In this document: piece after piece, positions 1 through 5,718 of the stretch
Numbering within the stretch: position 1 is the first letter of the stretch
Layout: every line of letters starts with the position of its first letter
Assembly: GCA_937898155.1 (NCBI GenBank)
Contig: CALEJO010000209.1
Location: 1-7,913, forward strand
Length of the DNA: 7,913 nt
Direction of reading: 5' to 3'
From: an uncultured Clostridia bacterium
Lineage (GTDB): Bacteria; Bacillota; Clostridia; Oscillospirales; CAG-272
Program-made: the position numbers and the translations under genes
The notes under the pieces: generated by a model
Told to the model about the DNA's origin: nothing
The model's input: the letters and a program-made list of their open reading frames with translations, nothing else
Databases searched by the model: none

Positions 1-634
1 CGGCAGCGCCCTCATGAAAACGCCCGCGCTGGCGGGAAAGATCATCGCGGCGCTCGTCCGCGTCTGCGGCGATGTTCCCGTGACGGCAAAGCTCCGACTC
101 GGCTGGGACGACGCAAGCATCAACGTCGTGGAAATGGCGAAAATTCTCGAACAGAACGGTGTCAGCGCGCTTTGCATCCACGCACGCACGCGAGAGGAAA
201 TGTATGCCCCCGGCGTCCGTCCGGCGTTCATCCGCGCCGTCAAAGAAGCGGTGCGCGTGCCCGTGATCGGCAACGGCGATATCTTCTCCGCCGCCGACGC
301 GGAAACGATGATCCGCGAAACGGGATGCGACGGGATCGCCGTCGCACGCGGTGCGCTCGGCAATCCGTGGCTCTTTTCGGAGCTTCTTGCCGCGCGGGAC
401 GGGACTGCCTTTTCGCCCCCGTCGAAGCGCGAAAAAATCAGCGTGGCGCTGGAACATTTTCGCGGCATGATCGAAGAAAAGGGCGAGCGGACGGCAGTCG
501 CCGAAAGCCGTGCCGCCATCGCGTATTATACGAAAAACATGGCAGGCGCGGCGCGGGTGCGCGGCGCGATGAATTCCGCCGCGACAGCGGATGAAATCAT
601 CGCCATTTTATCGGAATTTGCGGAGGAAGCATAA
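1..634 (+). CDS. dusB: tRNA-dihydrouridine synthase, DusB type (5' end outside window)
   Basis: FMN-dependent enzyme that reduces uridine to dihydrouridine in the D-loop of tRNA, using NADPH, in the cytoplasm. The frame is open from base 2, and 210 residues are visible. The fragment starts at GSALM, the segment that in DusB proteins lies shortly after the catalytic-cysteine motif, so the active-site Cys and the N-terminal half of the TIM barrel lie outside the window. Family signatures seen in order are KLRLGWDD, IHARTREEMYAPG, the phosphate-binding stretch VIGNGDIF, and GCDGIAVARGALGNPWLF, followed by the helical C-terminal domain. An internal ATG at 14 is not the start, because the homology continues upstream of it. 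It ends TAA at 632-634, directly abutting the ATG of the hydrolase, which suggests co-transcription. The assignment to the Dus family is secure; DusB rather than another Dus is likely from the motif wording. Confidence 0.95.
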   Translation, partial: GSALMKTPALAGKIIAALVRVCGDVPVTAKLRLGWDDASINVVEMAKILEQNGVSALCIHARTREEMYAPGVRPAFIRAVKEAVRVPVIGNGDIFSAADAETMIRETGCDGIAVARGALGNPWLFSELLAARDGTAFSPPSKREKISVALEHFRGMIEEKGERTAVAESRAAIAYYTKNMAGAARVRGAMNSAATADEIIAILSEFAEEA

Positions 635-1294
635 ATGAAACAATATCAGAAAATCGCGTTTCTCGGCGATAGCGTGACCGAGGGATGCTTTGAGCTTTAT
701 CCGACGGATTACGGGTTCGACACCGTGCGCCGTCCCGAGGACGGCTACGTGCAAAAGACCGTCTCGCTTCTCGCCGCGGCATACGGAAACGCGCCGGACT
801 TTCGCAATTTCGGCAAAAGCGGCGCCAGCACGTTCGGCGGCATGACGCAGGTGGACGAAGCGATCGCCTATCAACCAGACCTCGCGGTCGCCTGCTTCGG
901 ACTCAATAACGTGACACAGCCGGAGGAACGCTTTTTCGCGGCGCTCGACGAGCTTCTTTCTCGGCTTTGCGCGGCGGTGCCGGACGTGATCTATCTGACG
1001 CCGAACCGTATGAATACCTATTTGCATCCGAATCTCGGCGAATACGCGCGCAAGCTCGCCGTCGCCACGGCAGAAGCGCAAACGAGTGGCAAATTCGACC
1101 GCATGATGGAGGAAGCGCGCCGCATTGCGCTTCGGCACGGTGCGACCGTCTGCGACGGCTACGCGATGTGGTGCGAGATGGCAAAAAGCGTGGACGTGAC
1201 AGACAAACTCCTCGTCAACTATATCAATCACCCGACCGCCGAGATGCACGACAAAACGGCAAGCCTTCTTGCGAAAACGATCTTAACGGCATAA
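635..1294 (+). CDS. SGNH/GDSL-family hydrolase
   Basis: A 219-residue predicted serine hydrolase (esterase or deacylase; substrate unknown). Block I is FLGDSVTEG, with the nucleophile Ser13. Block II is GKSGAS (Gly63). Block III is CFGLNN (Asn91, oxyanion hole), with Asn where many members have Asp. Block V is INHP (His199). The usual Asp three residues before the catalytic His is Tyr196 here, so the Ser-His pair may work as a dyad or use another acid; NHP-type ends occur in some SGNH subfamilies, from memory. No signal peptide or membrane segment is visible, so it is probably cytoplasmic. The ATG at 635 is supported by GGAGG at 622-626, eight bases upstream, inside the end of dusB. It is followed at once by a hairpin terminator. 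The superfamily is clear; the biological substrate cannot be read from the sequence. Confidence 0.88.
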   Translation: MKQYQKIAFLGDSVTEGCFELYPTDYGFDTVRRPEDGYVQKTVSLLAAAYGNAPDFRNFGKSGASTFGGMTQVDEAIAYQPDLAVACFGLNNVTQPEERFFAALDELLSRLCAAVPDVIYLTPNRMNTYLHPNLGEYARKLAVATAEAQTSGKFDRMMEEARRIALRHGATVCDGYAMWCEMAKSVDVTDKLLVNYINHPTAEMHDKTASLLAKTILTA

Positions 1295-1323
1295 AAAACG
1301 CCCCCGATCCCGGGGGCATTTTT
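1293..1323. terminator. Bidirectional rho-independent terminator between converging genes
   Basis: GCCCCC at 1300-1305 pairs with GGGGGC at 1312-1317; G1306-C1311 can add a seventh pair, leaving an ATCC loop. Six A residues (1293-1298) precede the stem and a T5 run (1319-1323) follows it. It therefore works in both directions: for the SGNH gene on the plus strand (stop at 1294) and for ricT on the minus strand (stop at 1332). Confidence 0.88.
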
Positions 1324-1331
1324 ATGCTCAT

Positions 1332-2264
1332 TTAATCTTCCGCTTCGTCGTCCGCGGCGTCCGCCGCGATCAGATCTTCCTCTTTCGGATTCTTTTTGTT
1401 AGACAGCACGCGGATATCATCGACAACGTATTGACGGATCACGGCATGCTCGCCGGCAAAGCGAACTTTCACGAGTCCCGCCAGCGGATTCACCTCGCAT
1501 ACGTTTCCGCGCCCATCCGGCGTTTCGACGTAGCTCTCCATCTTCGGCATCTTTTTCAGTTCTTCTTCGTAGATCTCATGCTCATAGCGCAAGCAACACA
1601 TCAGCCGCCCGCACGCGCCGGAAATTTTCTGCGAATTGAGCGAAAGATTCTGCTCCTTCGCCATTTTGATCGAAACCTGCACGAAGTCGGGAAGAAATCT
1701 CTTGCAACAAAACGGCATCCCGCAAACGCCGAGCCCACCGATCATTTTCGTTTCATCGCGAATCCCGATCTGACGCAGTTCGATGCGGGTGCGGAACACG
1801 GAAGCGAGACTCTTGACAAGCTCGCGGAAGTCCACGCGCCCGTCCGCCGTGAAATAGAACAGCAGTTTGCTGTTGTCGAACGTATATTCCACCTCGACGA
1901 GCTTCATATCGAGCTTGTGCTCGGCGATCTTTTCCACGCAAATTTTTGCCGCTTCTTCTTCCTTGCGCTTATTTTCCTCGTATTTGCGGTCGTCGTCCGC
2001 CGTCGCCGCGCGGAGTGCGGGACGGAGCGGAAGTACGACTTCTTTTTCGGAAATGCGACGGTTTCCCACGGACACGAATCCGTATTCGAGCCCGCGCGCC
2101 GTCTCCACGATGGCGCGGTCGCCGTCCGCGTATTGTTTTCCCTGCGGATCGAAATAATAGACCTTGCCGCCCTGCTTGAAGCGGACGCCGATGATCTCAT
2201 AAAATATCTCCTCTTTCGTCTCTTCGGAGGCGTTTTCGAGAAGTTCCGTTTCTTCCGGTCTCAT
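1332..2264 (-). CDS. ricT: RicT/YaaT, PSP1-domain regulator of RNA maturation
   Basis: A 310-residue homologue of B. subtilis RicT (YaaT). RicT joins RicA and RicF in the Fe-S-containing Ric (Y) complex that assists RNase Y-dependent mRNA maturation and affects sporulation and competence. Family features seen: the PSP1-type core; the Cys pairs C181-x4-CC (186-187), in GVCGMPFCC, and C218-x4-CC (223-224), in ACGRLMCC; and the conserved stretch IKMAKEQNLSLN between them. These cysteines are the expected cluster ligands. There is an acidic N-terminal extension of about 20 residues and an acidic C-terminal tail (last 20 residues), both probably disordered. The ATG at 2264-2262 has AGAAAGG (2279-2273) upstream. 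The gene lies 24 bases after holB in the usual Firmicutes order and ends at the shared terminator. I saw no ricA or ricF gene in the window. Confidence 0.95.
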   Translation of the reverse strand: MRPEETELLENASEETKEEIFYEIIGVRFKQGGKVYYFDPQGKQYADGDRAIVETARGLEYGFVSVGNRRISEKEVVLPLRPALRAATADDDRKYEENKRKEEEAAKICVEKIAEHKLDMKLVEVEYTFDNSKLLFYFTADGRVDFRELVKSLASVFRTRIELRQIGIRDETKMIGGLGVCGMPFCCKRFLPDFVQVSIKMAKEQNLSLNSQKISGACGRLMCCLRYEHEIYEEELKKMPKMESYVETPDGRGNVCEVNPLAGLVKVRFAGEHAVIRQYVVDDIRVLSNKKNPKEEDLIAADAADDEAED

Positions 2265-2288
2265 CTTTTTAACCTTTCTGTATAGGAT

Positions 2289-3278
2289 TTATGCGTGCCA
2301 TAACGCGACGGCGAGCTTCATACCCGCCAGCGCCGTCGTGGGATAAAACATTGCGTCGTTGCGGACGCGGTTGACCGCCTCCGCGGAAGTCGCGACGGTC
2401 TGCGTCGCAAACTGCATGGAATAGCGAAGCGCCTCATCGGGATCGAAAAATTCGGGGCGGTCGCCGTCAAGATAGCGCGCCCGCGCGAGGTCGCGATACG
2501 CCGCGAGGAGCGCGTCCGTCAACGCATCAAGTTGTTCTCTCGTCTGCAAAAACTCGGCAAAAAGCCGCAAAAAAGACGCGTAAGACGCGTGCGCCGCCTG
2601 CGCCTCGACCACCGATTTTGCCATACGATACGCGGCAAATGTCTCGTCCCCGTCACGCAAAAGCGCACGAAGACGCCCGATCGCGCCCTTGGCGGAACGG
2701 ACAGCGAATGAAAGCTTCTCGTCCGCGCCGTCTTTCGCAAGCCCGTTTTCGACCGCGTAGGCGCGGAGCGCGTCCTCCGAGAATGTTTCGAGCGTGATCT
2801 TCTGCACGCGGGAGCGGACGGTCGAAAGCATCGAAAGGCAGTTTTCGCAAAGTAAAATCAAATAAACGTCGTGCGGCGGCTCCTCGATCACTTTCAAAAG
2901 CGCGTTCTGCGCCTGCACGGTGATCGCGTCCGCCTCGTCGAAAATGAACATCTTGAACGAAAGCTCGCTCGGCGTCAGATAGACGGTCGAAAGAAAAGAA
3001 CGCACGGCGTCCACGCCGATCGTCTTTTTTCCCTCTTCCACGGAGAGCATCCGCACGTCGGGCGACGCGCCCTCATAGATGCGGCGGCATTTCGCTTCGA
3101 CGTCTTCCCCACCGTCCCGCAACGCGAGCGCGGCGGCAAACGAAAGCGCAAACGTCTTTTTTCCGCCGCCTCTCGGCGCTTCCAAAAGATACGCGTGCGA
3201 GCATTTACCGGCGTCGATCAGCGAGCGAAAAAGCGAGACGCGGTCTCGATTTCCCGTGATACGGTCAAACGGTTCCAT
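2289..3278 (-). CDS. holB: DNA polymerase III subunit delta' (clamp loader)
   Basis: A 329-residue AAA+ subunit of the replicative clamp loader, which opens and loads the beta sliding clamp with tau and delta. Seen in order: an N-terminal FDRITGN segment; a P-loop-like APRGGGKKT (34-42); a Walker B-like FIFDEAD (111-117); ALLKVIEEPP (126-135); and TVRSRVQ, with the SRC-type arginine finger at Arg157 although the Cys of SRC is Val158. The C-terminal helical collar is less conserved. The zinc-binding module typical of the family has lost its ligands: only Cys64 remains between the P-loop and ASPDVRML. The ATG (3278-3276) overlaps the darA stop by one base (TAATG). No Shine-Dalgarno is visible in the preceding 20 bases, so translation probably relies on reinitiation after darA. 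Confidence 0.95.
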   Translation of the reverse strand: MEPFDRITGNRDRVSLFRSLIDAGKCSHAYLLEAPRGGGKKTFALSFAAALALRDGGEDVEAKCRRIYEGASPDVRMLSVEEGKKTIGVDAVRSFLSTVYLTPSELSFKMFIFDEADAITVQAQNALLKVIEEPPHDVYLILLCENCLSMLSTVRSRVQKITLETFSEDALRAYAVENGLAKDGADEKLSFAVRSAKGAIGRLRALLRDGDETFAAYRMAKSVVEAQAAHASYASFLRLFAEFLQTREQLDALTDALLAAYRDLARARYLDGDRPEFFDPDEALRYSMQFATQTVATSAEAVNRVRNDAMFYPTTALAGMKLAVALWHA

Positions 3279-3598
3279 TAAAAGCAGAAGAAGTTTTCCA
3301 CGTTCAAAATGAACACGGTCGCGCCGCCGACGCTGACGCTCATCTGAGAATCGGCGGGCGTGTTCTGGATCGGCATCGCCGTCGGGATGCTCTTCACGCG
3401 CTTTTTGCTGTTCTCACGAATAATGTCCAGCGCCCGTTCGACGCGTTCTTCCTCGACGCCGACGAAAAACGTGGAGTTTCCGTTCATCAAAAAGCCGCCC
3501 GTGGAGGAAATTTTGGTGATATGATACCCCTCGGACGTCAGCCCCGTATTGACAAAATGGGCATCGTCGTTATTGACGATCGCGATAATCAGTTTCAT
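3278..3598 (-). CDS. darA: Cyclic-di-AMP receptor DarA/PstA (YaaQ)
   Basis: A 106-residue PII-like signal-transduction protein that forms trimers and binds c-di-AMP; its downstream targets are not settled in the family. It begins MKLIIAIVNNDD and carries STGGFLMNGNSTFF (32-45) and GGATVFIL (91-98), the ligand-pocket segments conserved in DarA/PstA. The start is the ATG at 3598-3596, with GGAGGGG (3609-3603) four bases upstream and a perfect sigma-A promoter before that. A longer open frame upstream is an artefact because it would run through the promoter and the spoVAE terminator. It is first in the darA-holB-ricT transcript. B. subtilis has tmk before yaaQ and yaaR after it; neither is present here, and the gene has its own promoter. 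Confidence 0.95.
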   Translation of the reverse strand: MKLIIAIVNNDDAHFVNTGLTSEGYHITKISSTGGFLMNGNSTFFVGVEEERVERALDIIRENSKKRVKSIPTAMPIQNTPADSQMSVSVGGATVFILNVENFFCF

Positions 3599-3602
3599 AA
3601 AA

Positions 3603-3609
3603 CCCCTCC
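3603..3609 (-). promoter_or_regulatory. Ribosome-binding site of darA
   Basis: On the minus strand, GGAGGGG lies four bases before the ATG at 3598. It fixes the start of darA and rules out the longer upstream open frame. Confidence 0.85.
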
Positions 3610-3628
3610 GAAATCCGTAATTTTGTTT

Positions 3629-3657
3629 ATTATAACAAAAAATTAACCGTTTGTCAA
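3629..3657 (-). promoter_or_regulatory. Consensus sigma-A promoter of darA-holB-ricT
   Basis: Read on the minus strand, the -35 is TTGACA (3657-3652), the spacer is exactly 17 bases and AT-rich, and the -10 is TATAAT (3634-3629). Both hexamers match the consensus at all positions. The start site would fall near 3622, giving a leader of about 24 bases that contains only the ribosome-binding site. High constitutive transcription is the natural reading. Confidence 0.93.
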
Positions 3658-3689
3658 CGAAAACGGTGCGAAAAACGACCGCGCGGCAT

Positions 3690-3718
3690 AAAAAAAATCC
3701 GGCGTCGCCGACGCCGGA
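3690..3718 (-). terminator. Rho-independent terminator of the spoVA operon
   Basis: On the minus strand, TCCGGCGTC (3718-3710) pairs perfectly over 9 bp with GACGCCGGA (3706-3698) around a three-base loop, and a run of eight T (3697-3690) follows. It begins eight bases after the spoVAE stop and insulates spoVA from the darA promoter. Confidence 0.95.
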
Positions 3719-3726
3719 GGATGCGG

Positions 3727-4095
3727 TCAATGCTTCGGATGACCGCGAAACAAAAGCGCAAAGAGATAGCTGAAAACGATCGCGCCGGCGATGCCGCCTG
3801 CGGTGCCCGTCAGCCCGCCGAGAAGCGCGCCGAACAGTCCGTTTTCGTCCACCGCCTTTTTCACACCCGTGGCGAGCGCGTATCCGAACCCCGTCAGCGG
3901 AATCGTTGCGCCGCTGCCGGCGAAATCGACGATCGGCTGATAGACGCCGAAGCCCGTCAGAATGACGCCGAGGCAGACGTATAAAACGAGAATCCGTGCA
4001 GGTGTCAGCGCCGTTTTGTCGATCAGGATTTGCGCGGCCACGCAAAACAGCCCGCCGACCGCAAACGCTTTCAGTAAATCAAGAAGAAATTCCAT
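3727..4095 (-). CDS. spoVAE: Stage V sporulation protein AE (SpoVAEb type)
   Basis: A 122-residue integral membrane protein of the SpoVA complex, which takes dipicolinic acid (Ca-DPA) into the forespore and releases it at germination. It is hydrophobic, with about four likely membrane segments (roughly 8-25, 34-52, 62-78, 88-115). The shared SpoVAC/SpoVAE motif is present as DFAGSGATIPLTGFGYALA (57-75). The gene overlaps the end of spoVAD by 17 bases. ATG 4095-4093 is preceded by CGGAG about five bases away. The short charged C-terminus ends HPKH just before the operon terminator. Length and motif fit SpoVAEb; the soluble SpoVAEa of Bacillus is not in the window. Expression in the forespore under sigma-G is expected from the family, but I could not confirm a promoter. 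Confidence 0.95.
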   Translation of the reverse strand: MEFLLDLLKAFAVGGLFCVAAQILIDKTALTPARILVLYVCLGVILTGFGVYQPIVDFAGSGATIPLTGFGYALATGVKKAVDENGLFGALLGGLTGTAGGIAGAIVFSYLFALLFRGHPKH

Positions 4096-5098
4096 CGTGC
4101 TCCGTCCTTTCCGTGCTGATGCGGACCAAATGCGCGATCCCGGGGATCGTCAATCCCTGCTTGATGCTGTCCGCGTTCATCAGCGCCCCCGTCGCGAGAT
4201 ATAAAATGTCGTGCAATTCTCCCTTGCGGAAGCGGCGCAAAATCGGTCCGCAGAGGATCGAAGCACTGCATCCGCATCCGGAGCCGCCACCGTGCGTATC
4301 CTGCGTTCCGGCGCTGTATAAAAGTAAGCCGCAGTCTTGATAAACACGCTTCATATCATATCCCGCCGCGCCCATGAATTCCATAACGATCGCGTGCCCC
4401 TCTTTGCCGAGATCGCCCGTCAGAATGAGATCGAAATCGGTCGGCTTCTTCCCCGTTTCGGAGAAATATTTTTCGAGCGTGTCGATCGCCGCCGGCGCCA
4501 TTGCCGCACCCATATTGTTCACGTCGCAGATTCCTTTATCCACGATGGTGCCCGGCAAAACCTCGCGCACAAACGGACCGTTTCCGTCCGCGGTCAGCAC
4601 CCACGCACCCGCCGCCGTCGCCGTCCATTGCGCGGTCGGTGCCCGCTGTCCGCCGTATTCGAGCGGAAAGCGAAATTGCCGCTCCGCCGAGCAGAAATGC
4701 GACGAGCTGACCGCCGCGCAGCAGTCGAAATATTCCGCCGAGATCATCAGAGAAGCCAGCATCGTGCCTTCGGCAAACGTCGAGCAAGCGCCGTAAAGCC
4801 CGAAATACGGCGTCGAAAATCCGCGCAGTCCGTAAGCGGAGCCCGTGCATTGATTGATCAAGTCTCCCGCGAAGATCGCTTGGAGCGCATCGGGGCTCAT
4901 TTTACCGTTCGCCAGCGCGAGATTGAGCGCGAGCCGTTGCATCTCGCTTTCGGATTTTTCCCACGTGTCCATGCCGAAGCGGTTTTCTTCGTCGTGAAGA
5001 TCAAAATCCGCCCCGTAGGGCCCGTCGTGCTCTTTTTTGCCGACGACCGTGCCGGAGGAATGGATCGTCGGCGGTCGGCGAAGTCGGATCACGCTCAT
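4079..5098 (-). CDS. spoVAD: Stage V sporulation protein AD
   Basis: A 339-residue protein with a thiolase-like fold, known in B. subtilis as the DPA-binding subunit of the SpoVA channel, on the outer face of the spore inner membrane. Seen: the RLRRPPTIHSSGTVVGKKE start; GLYGACSTFAEG (101-111, Cys105 at the thiolase-type nucleophile position); SSSHFCSAERQFRFP (131-145); the YQDCGLLLYSAGTQD stretch (253-267); the glycine-rich HGGGSGCGCSAS (269-280); and LATGALMN near the end. The full length is close to the Bacillus protein. The start chosen is ATG 5098-5096, with GGGGTGAT upstream and an ATGA overlap with the spoVAC stop. A TTG at 5113 in frame is an alternative but lies in that ribosome-binding region. 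The enzyme-like Cys does not imply thiolase activity; the family is used as a binding protein. Confidence 0.96.
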   Translation of the reverse strand: MSVIRLRRPPTIHSSGTVVGKKEHDGPYGADFDLHDEENRFGMDTWEKSESEMQRLALNLALANGKMSPDALQAIFAGDLINQCTGSAYGLRGFSTPYFGLYGACSTFAEGTMLASLMISAEYFDCCAAVSSSHFCSAERQFRFPLEYGGQRAPTAQWTATAAGAWVLTADGNGPFVREVLPGTIVDKGICDVNNMGAAMAPAAIDTLEKYFSETGKKPTDFDLILTGDLGKEGHAIVMEFMGAAGYDMKRVYQDCGLLLYSAGTQDTHGGGSGCGCSASILCGPILRRFRKGELHDILYLATGALMNADSIKQGLTIPGIAHLVRISTERTEHDGISS

Positions 5099-5541
5099 TT
5101 CATCACCCCGCAAAGCCAGTAGATCACGCCGTAAACCGTCGAGGACAGCACGCCGTAAACAAGGACGGGACCTGCGATCGTGAACATCTTCGCGCCGACG
5201 CCCATAATGAGCCCCTCGCTTTTGTCGTCGATCGCGGGCGCCGCCATCGCGTTGGCAAAGCCGGTGATCGGCACGAGCGTTCCCGCGCCGGCAAACCGCG
5301 CGATCTCGTCGAAGATGCCGAGTCCCGTCAAAAGCGTCGCCAGAAAGATCAGCGTGACCGAGACGAGCGGGCGCTTCATCTCCTCGGACGCGCCGAGCAT
5401 CGCGTAAAGCCGCGTCAGCGATTCCGCCAGCGCGCAGACAAACCCACCCGTCAAAAATGCGCAGAGGCAGTCTTTGGCGAGCGGAGACTTCGGCGCGTGG
5501 CTTTTGACATATTGCTGATAAGTTTTCGGGTCCGTATTCAT
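5095..5541 (-). CDS. spoVAC: Stage V sporulation protein AC
   Basis: A 148-residue membrane protein, first in the spoVAC-AD-AE operon. In Bacillus, SpoVAC behaves as a mechanosensitive channel through which DPA leaves the germinating spore. A hydrophilic N-terminus (1-24) is followed by about four membrane segments (roughly 26-49, 58-78, 88-103, 115-143). The FAGAGTLVPITGFANAMA motif (83-100) is diagnostic and recurs in SpoVAE. ATG 5541-5539 has AAAAAGGAG (5555-5547) five bases upstream. The stop overlaps the spoVAD start as ATGA, giving translational coupling. spoVAA and spoVAB, found in Bacillus, are absent upstream, as is usual in Clostridia. The upstream spacer is shared with the divergent ferredoxin gene. 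Confidence 0.95.
   Translation of the reverse strand: MNTDPKTYQQYVKSHAPKSPLAKDCLCAFLTGGFVCALAESLTRLYAMLGASEEMKRPLVSVTLIFLATLLTGLGIFDEIARFAGAGTLVPITGFANAMAAPAIDDKSEGLIMGVGAKMFTIAGPVLVYGVLSSTVYGVIYWLCGVMK
5102..5109 (-). promoter_or_regulatory. Ribosome-binding site deciding the spoVAD start
   Basis: On the minus strand, GGGGTGAT matches most of the AGGAGGTGAT complement of the 16S rRNA end, three bases before ATG 5098. It sits inside the last codons of spoVAC and favours this ATG over the TTG at 5113. Confidence 0.75.
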
Positions 5542-5579
5542 AAAAAACTCCTTTTTCTGTCGTTATTTCTATTGTTCGA

Positions 5580-5603
5580 CACGCCGCGTGACTTATACGT
5601 GAC
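5580..5603. repeat. CGTGAC direct repeat and small palindrome in the spoVAC/ferredoxin divergent spacer
   Basis: CGTGAC occurs at 5587-5592 and again at 5598-5603, an 11-base period (one helical turn), separated by TTATA. The left copy overlaps the palindrome CACG-CCG-CGTG (5580-5590). The block lies about 40-60 bases before the spoVAC ATG and upstream of the ferredoxin -35. It could be a regulator site, or it could hide a forespore promoter; CGTATAA on the minus strand (5599-5593) is only a weak match to a sigma-G -10. No known operator is recognised. Confidence 0.35.
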
Positions 5604-5633
5604 AGATTTTTGCAAAAAAATACGAAATTTCAT

Positions 5634-5661
5634 TTGACTTTTTAGGAAAATGTGATACAAT
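5634..5661 (+). promoter_or_regulatory. Sigma-A promoter with extended -10 for the ferredoxin gene
   Basis: The -35 is TTGACT (5634-5639), the spacer is 16 bases, and the -10 is TACAAT (5656-5661) preceded by TGA (5653-5655), an extended -10 TGn element. The start site should fall near G5667 or G5668, just before the structured leader. The TGTGAT at 5651-5656, overlapping the -10, is complementary to ATCACA at 5689-5694. Confidence 0.85.
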
Positions 5662-5669
5662 AGAAAGGT

Positions 5670-5718
5670 AAAGTGTAAACGATAGCGGATCACACTTTCA
5701 AAAAACTATTTGCTATCG
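5670..5718 (+). promoter_or_regulatory. Candidate H-type pseudoknot in the ferredoxin 5' UTR
   Basis: Two perfect 7-bp complements interleave. Stem 1 is AAAGTGT (5670-5676) with ACACTTT (5692-5698). Stem 2 is CGATAGC (5680-5686) with GCTATCG (5712-5718), and G5687-T5690 can extend it through two G-U and two A-U pairs with 5708-5711. The 5' arm of stem 2 lies in the loop of stem 1, so both together form a pseudoknot with connectors of 3, 1-5 and 9-13 nt. The last connector is A-rich (CAAAAAACT), as in many riboswitch pseudoknots. The element begins two or three bases after the predicted transcript start and ends four bases before AAAGGAG, so it could gate translation. It is not recognised as a known class. 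A mutually exclusive pair of hairpins is the alternative. Confidence 0.45.

Noticed and set aside
597..1249. Minus-strand frames opposite the SGNH hydrolase
   Set aside because: They are shadows of the GC-rich sense gene and have no domain or start signals.
1431..2285. 284-codon plus-strand frame opposite ricT
   Set aside because: It is the antisense of a strongly conserved gene, has no convincing ribosome-binding site, and its His/Arg/Phe-rich composition is typical of an antisense shadow in GC-rich DNA.
3599..4045. Open extension of darA upstream to give a 255-residue minus-strand protein
   Set aside because: It would run through the consensus promoter, the spoVA terminator and out of frame through spoVAE. 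The DarA family starts at MKLIIAIV, where a good ribosome-binding site is present.
5099..5113. TTG start adding five residues to SpoVAD
   Set aside because: The added codons (RGDE) are the ribosome-binding site of the ATG at 5098, and the ATGA overlap with spoVAC is the usual coupling form.
4337..5122. 261-codon plus-strand frame opposite spoVAD
   Set aside because: It is arginine-rich shadow coding against the conserved SpoVAD motifs, with no start signals.
5593..5623. Sigma-G promoter for spoVAC (GTATT with a 19-base spacer, then CGTATAA)
   Set aside because: The -10 has two mismatches to the CATWHTA consensus and the spacing is one base long, so it is too weak to annotate although such a promoter is expected.
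5670..5718. Assignment of the ferredoxin leader to the preQ1-I riboswitch
   Set aside because: Only the A-rich tail ending in CTA and the hairpin-plus-tail layout match. The loop does not show the conserved aptamer sequence, and a ferredoxin is not a usual target.
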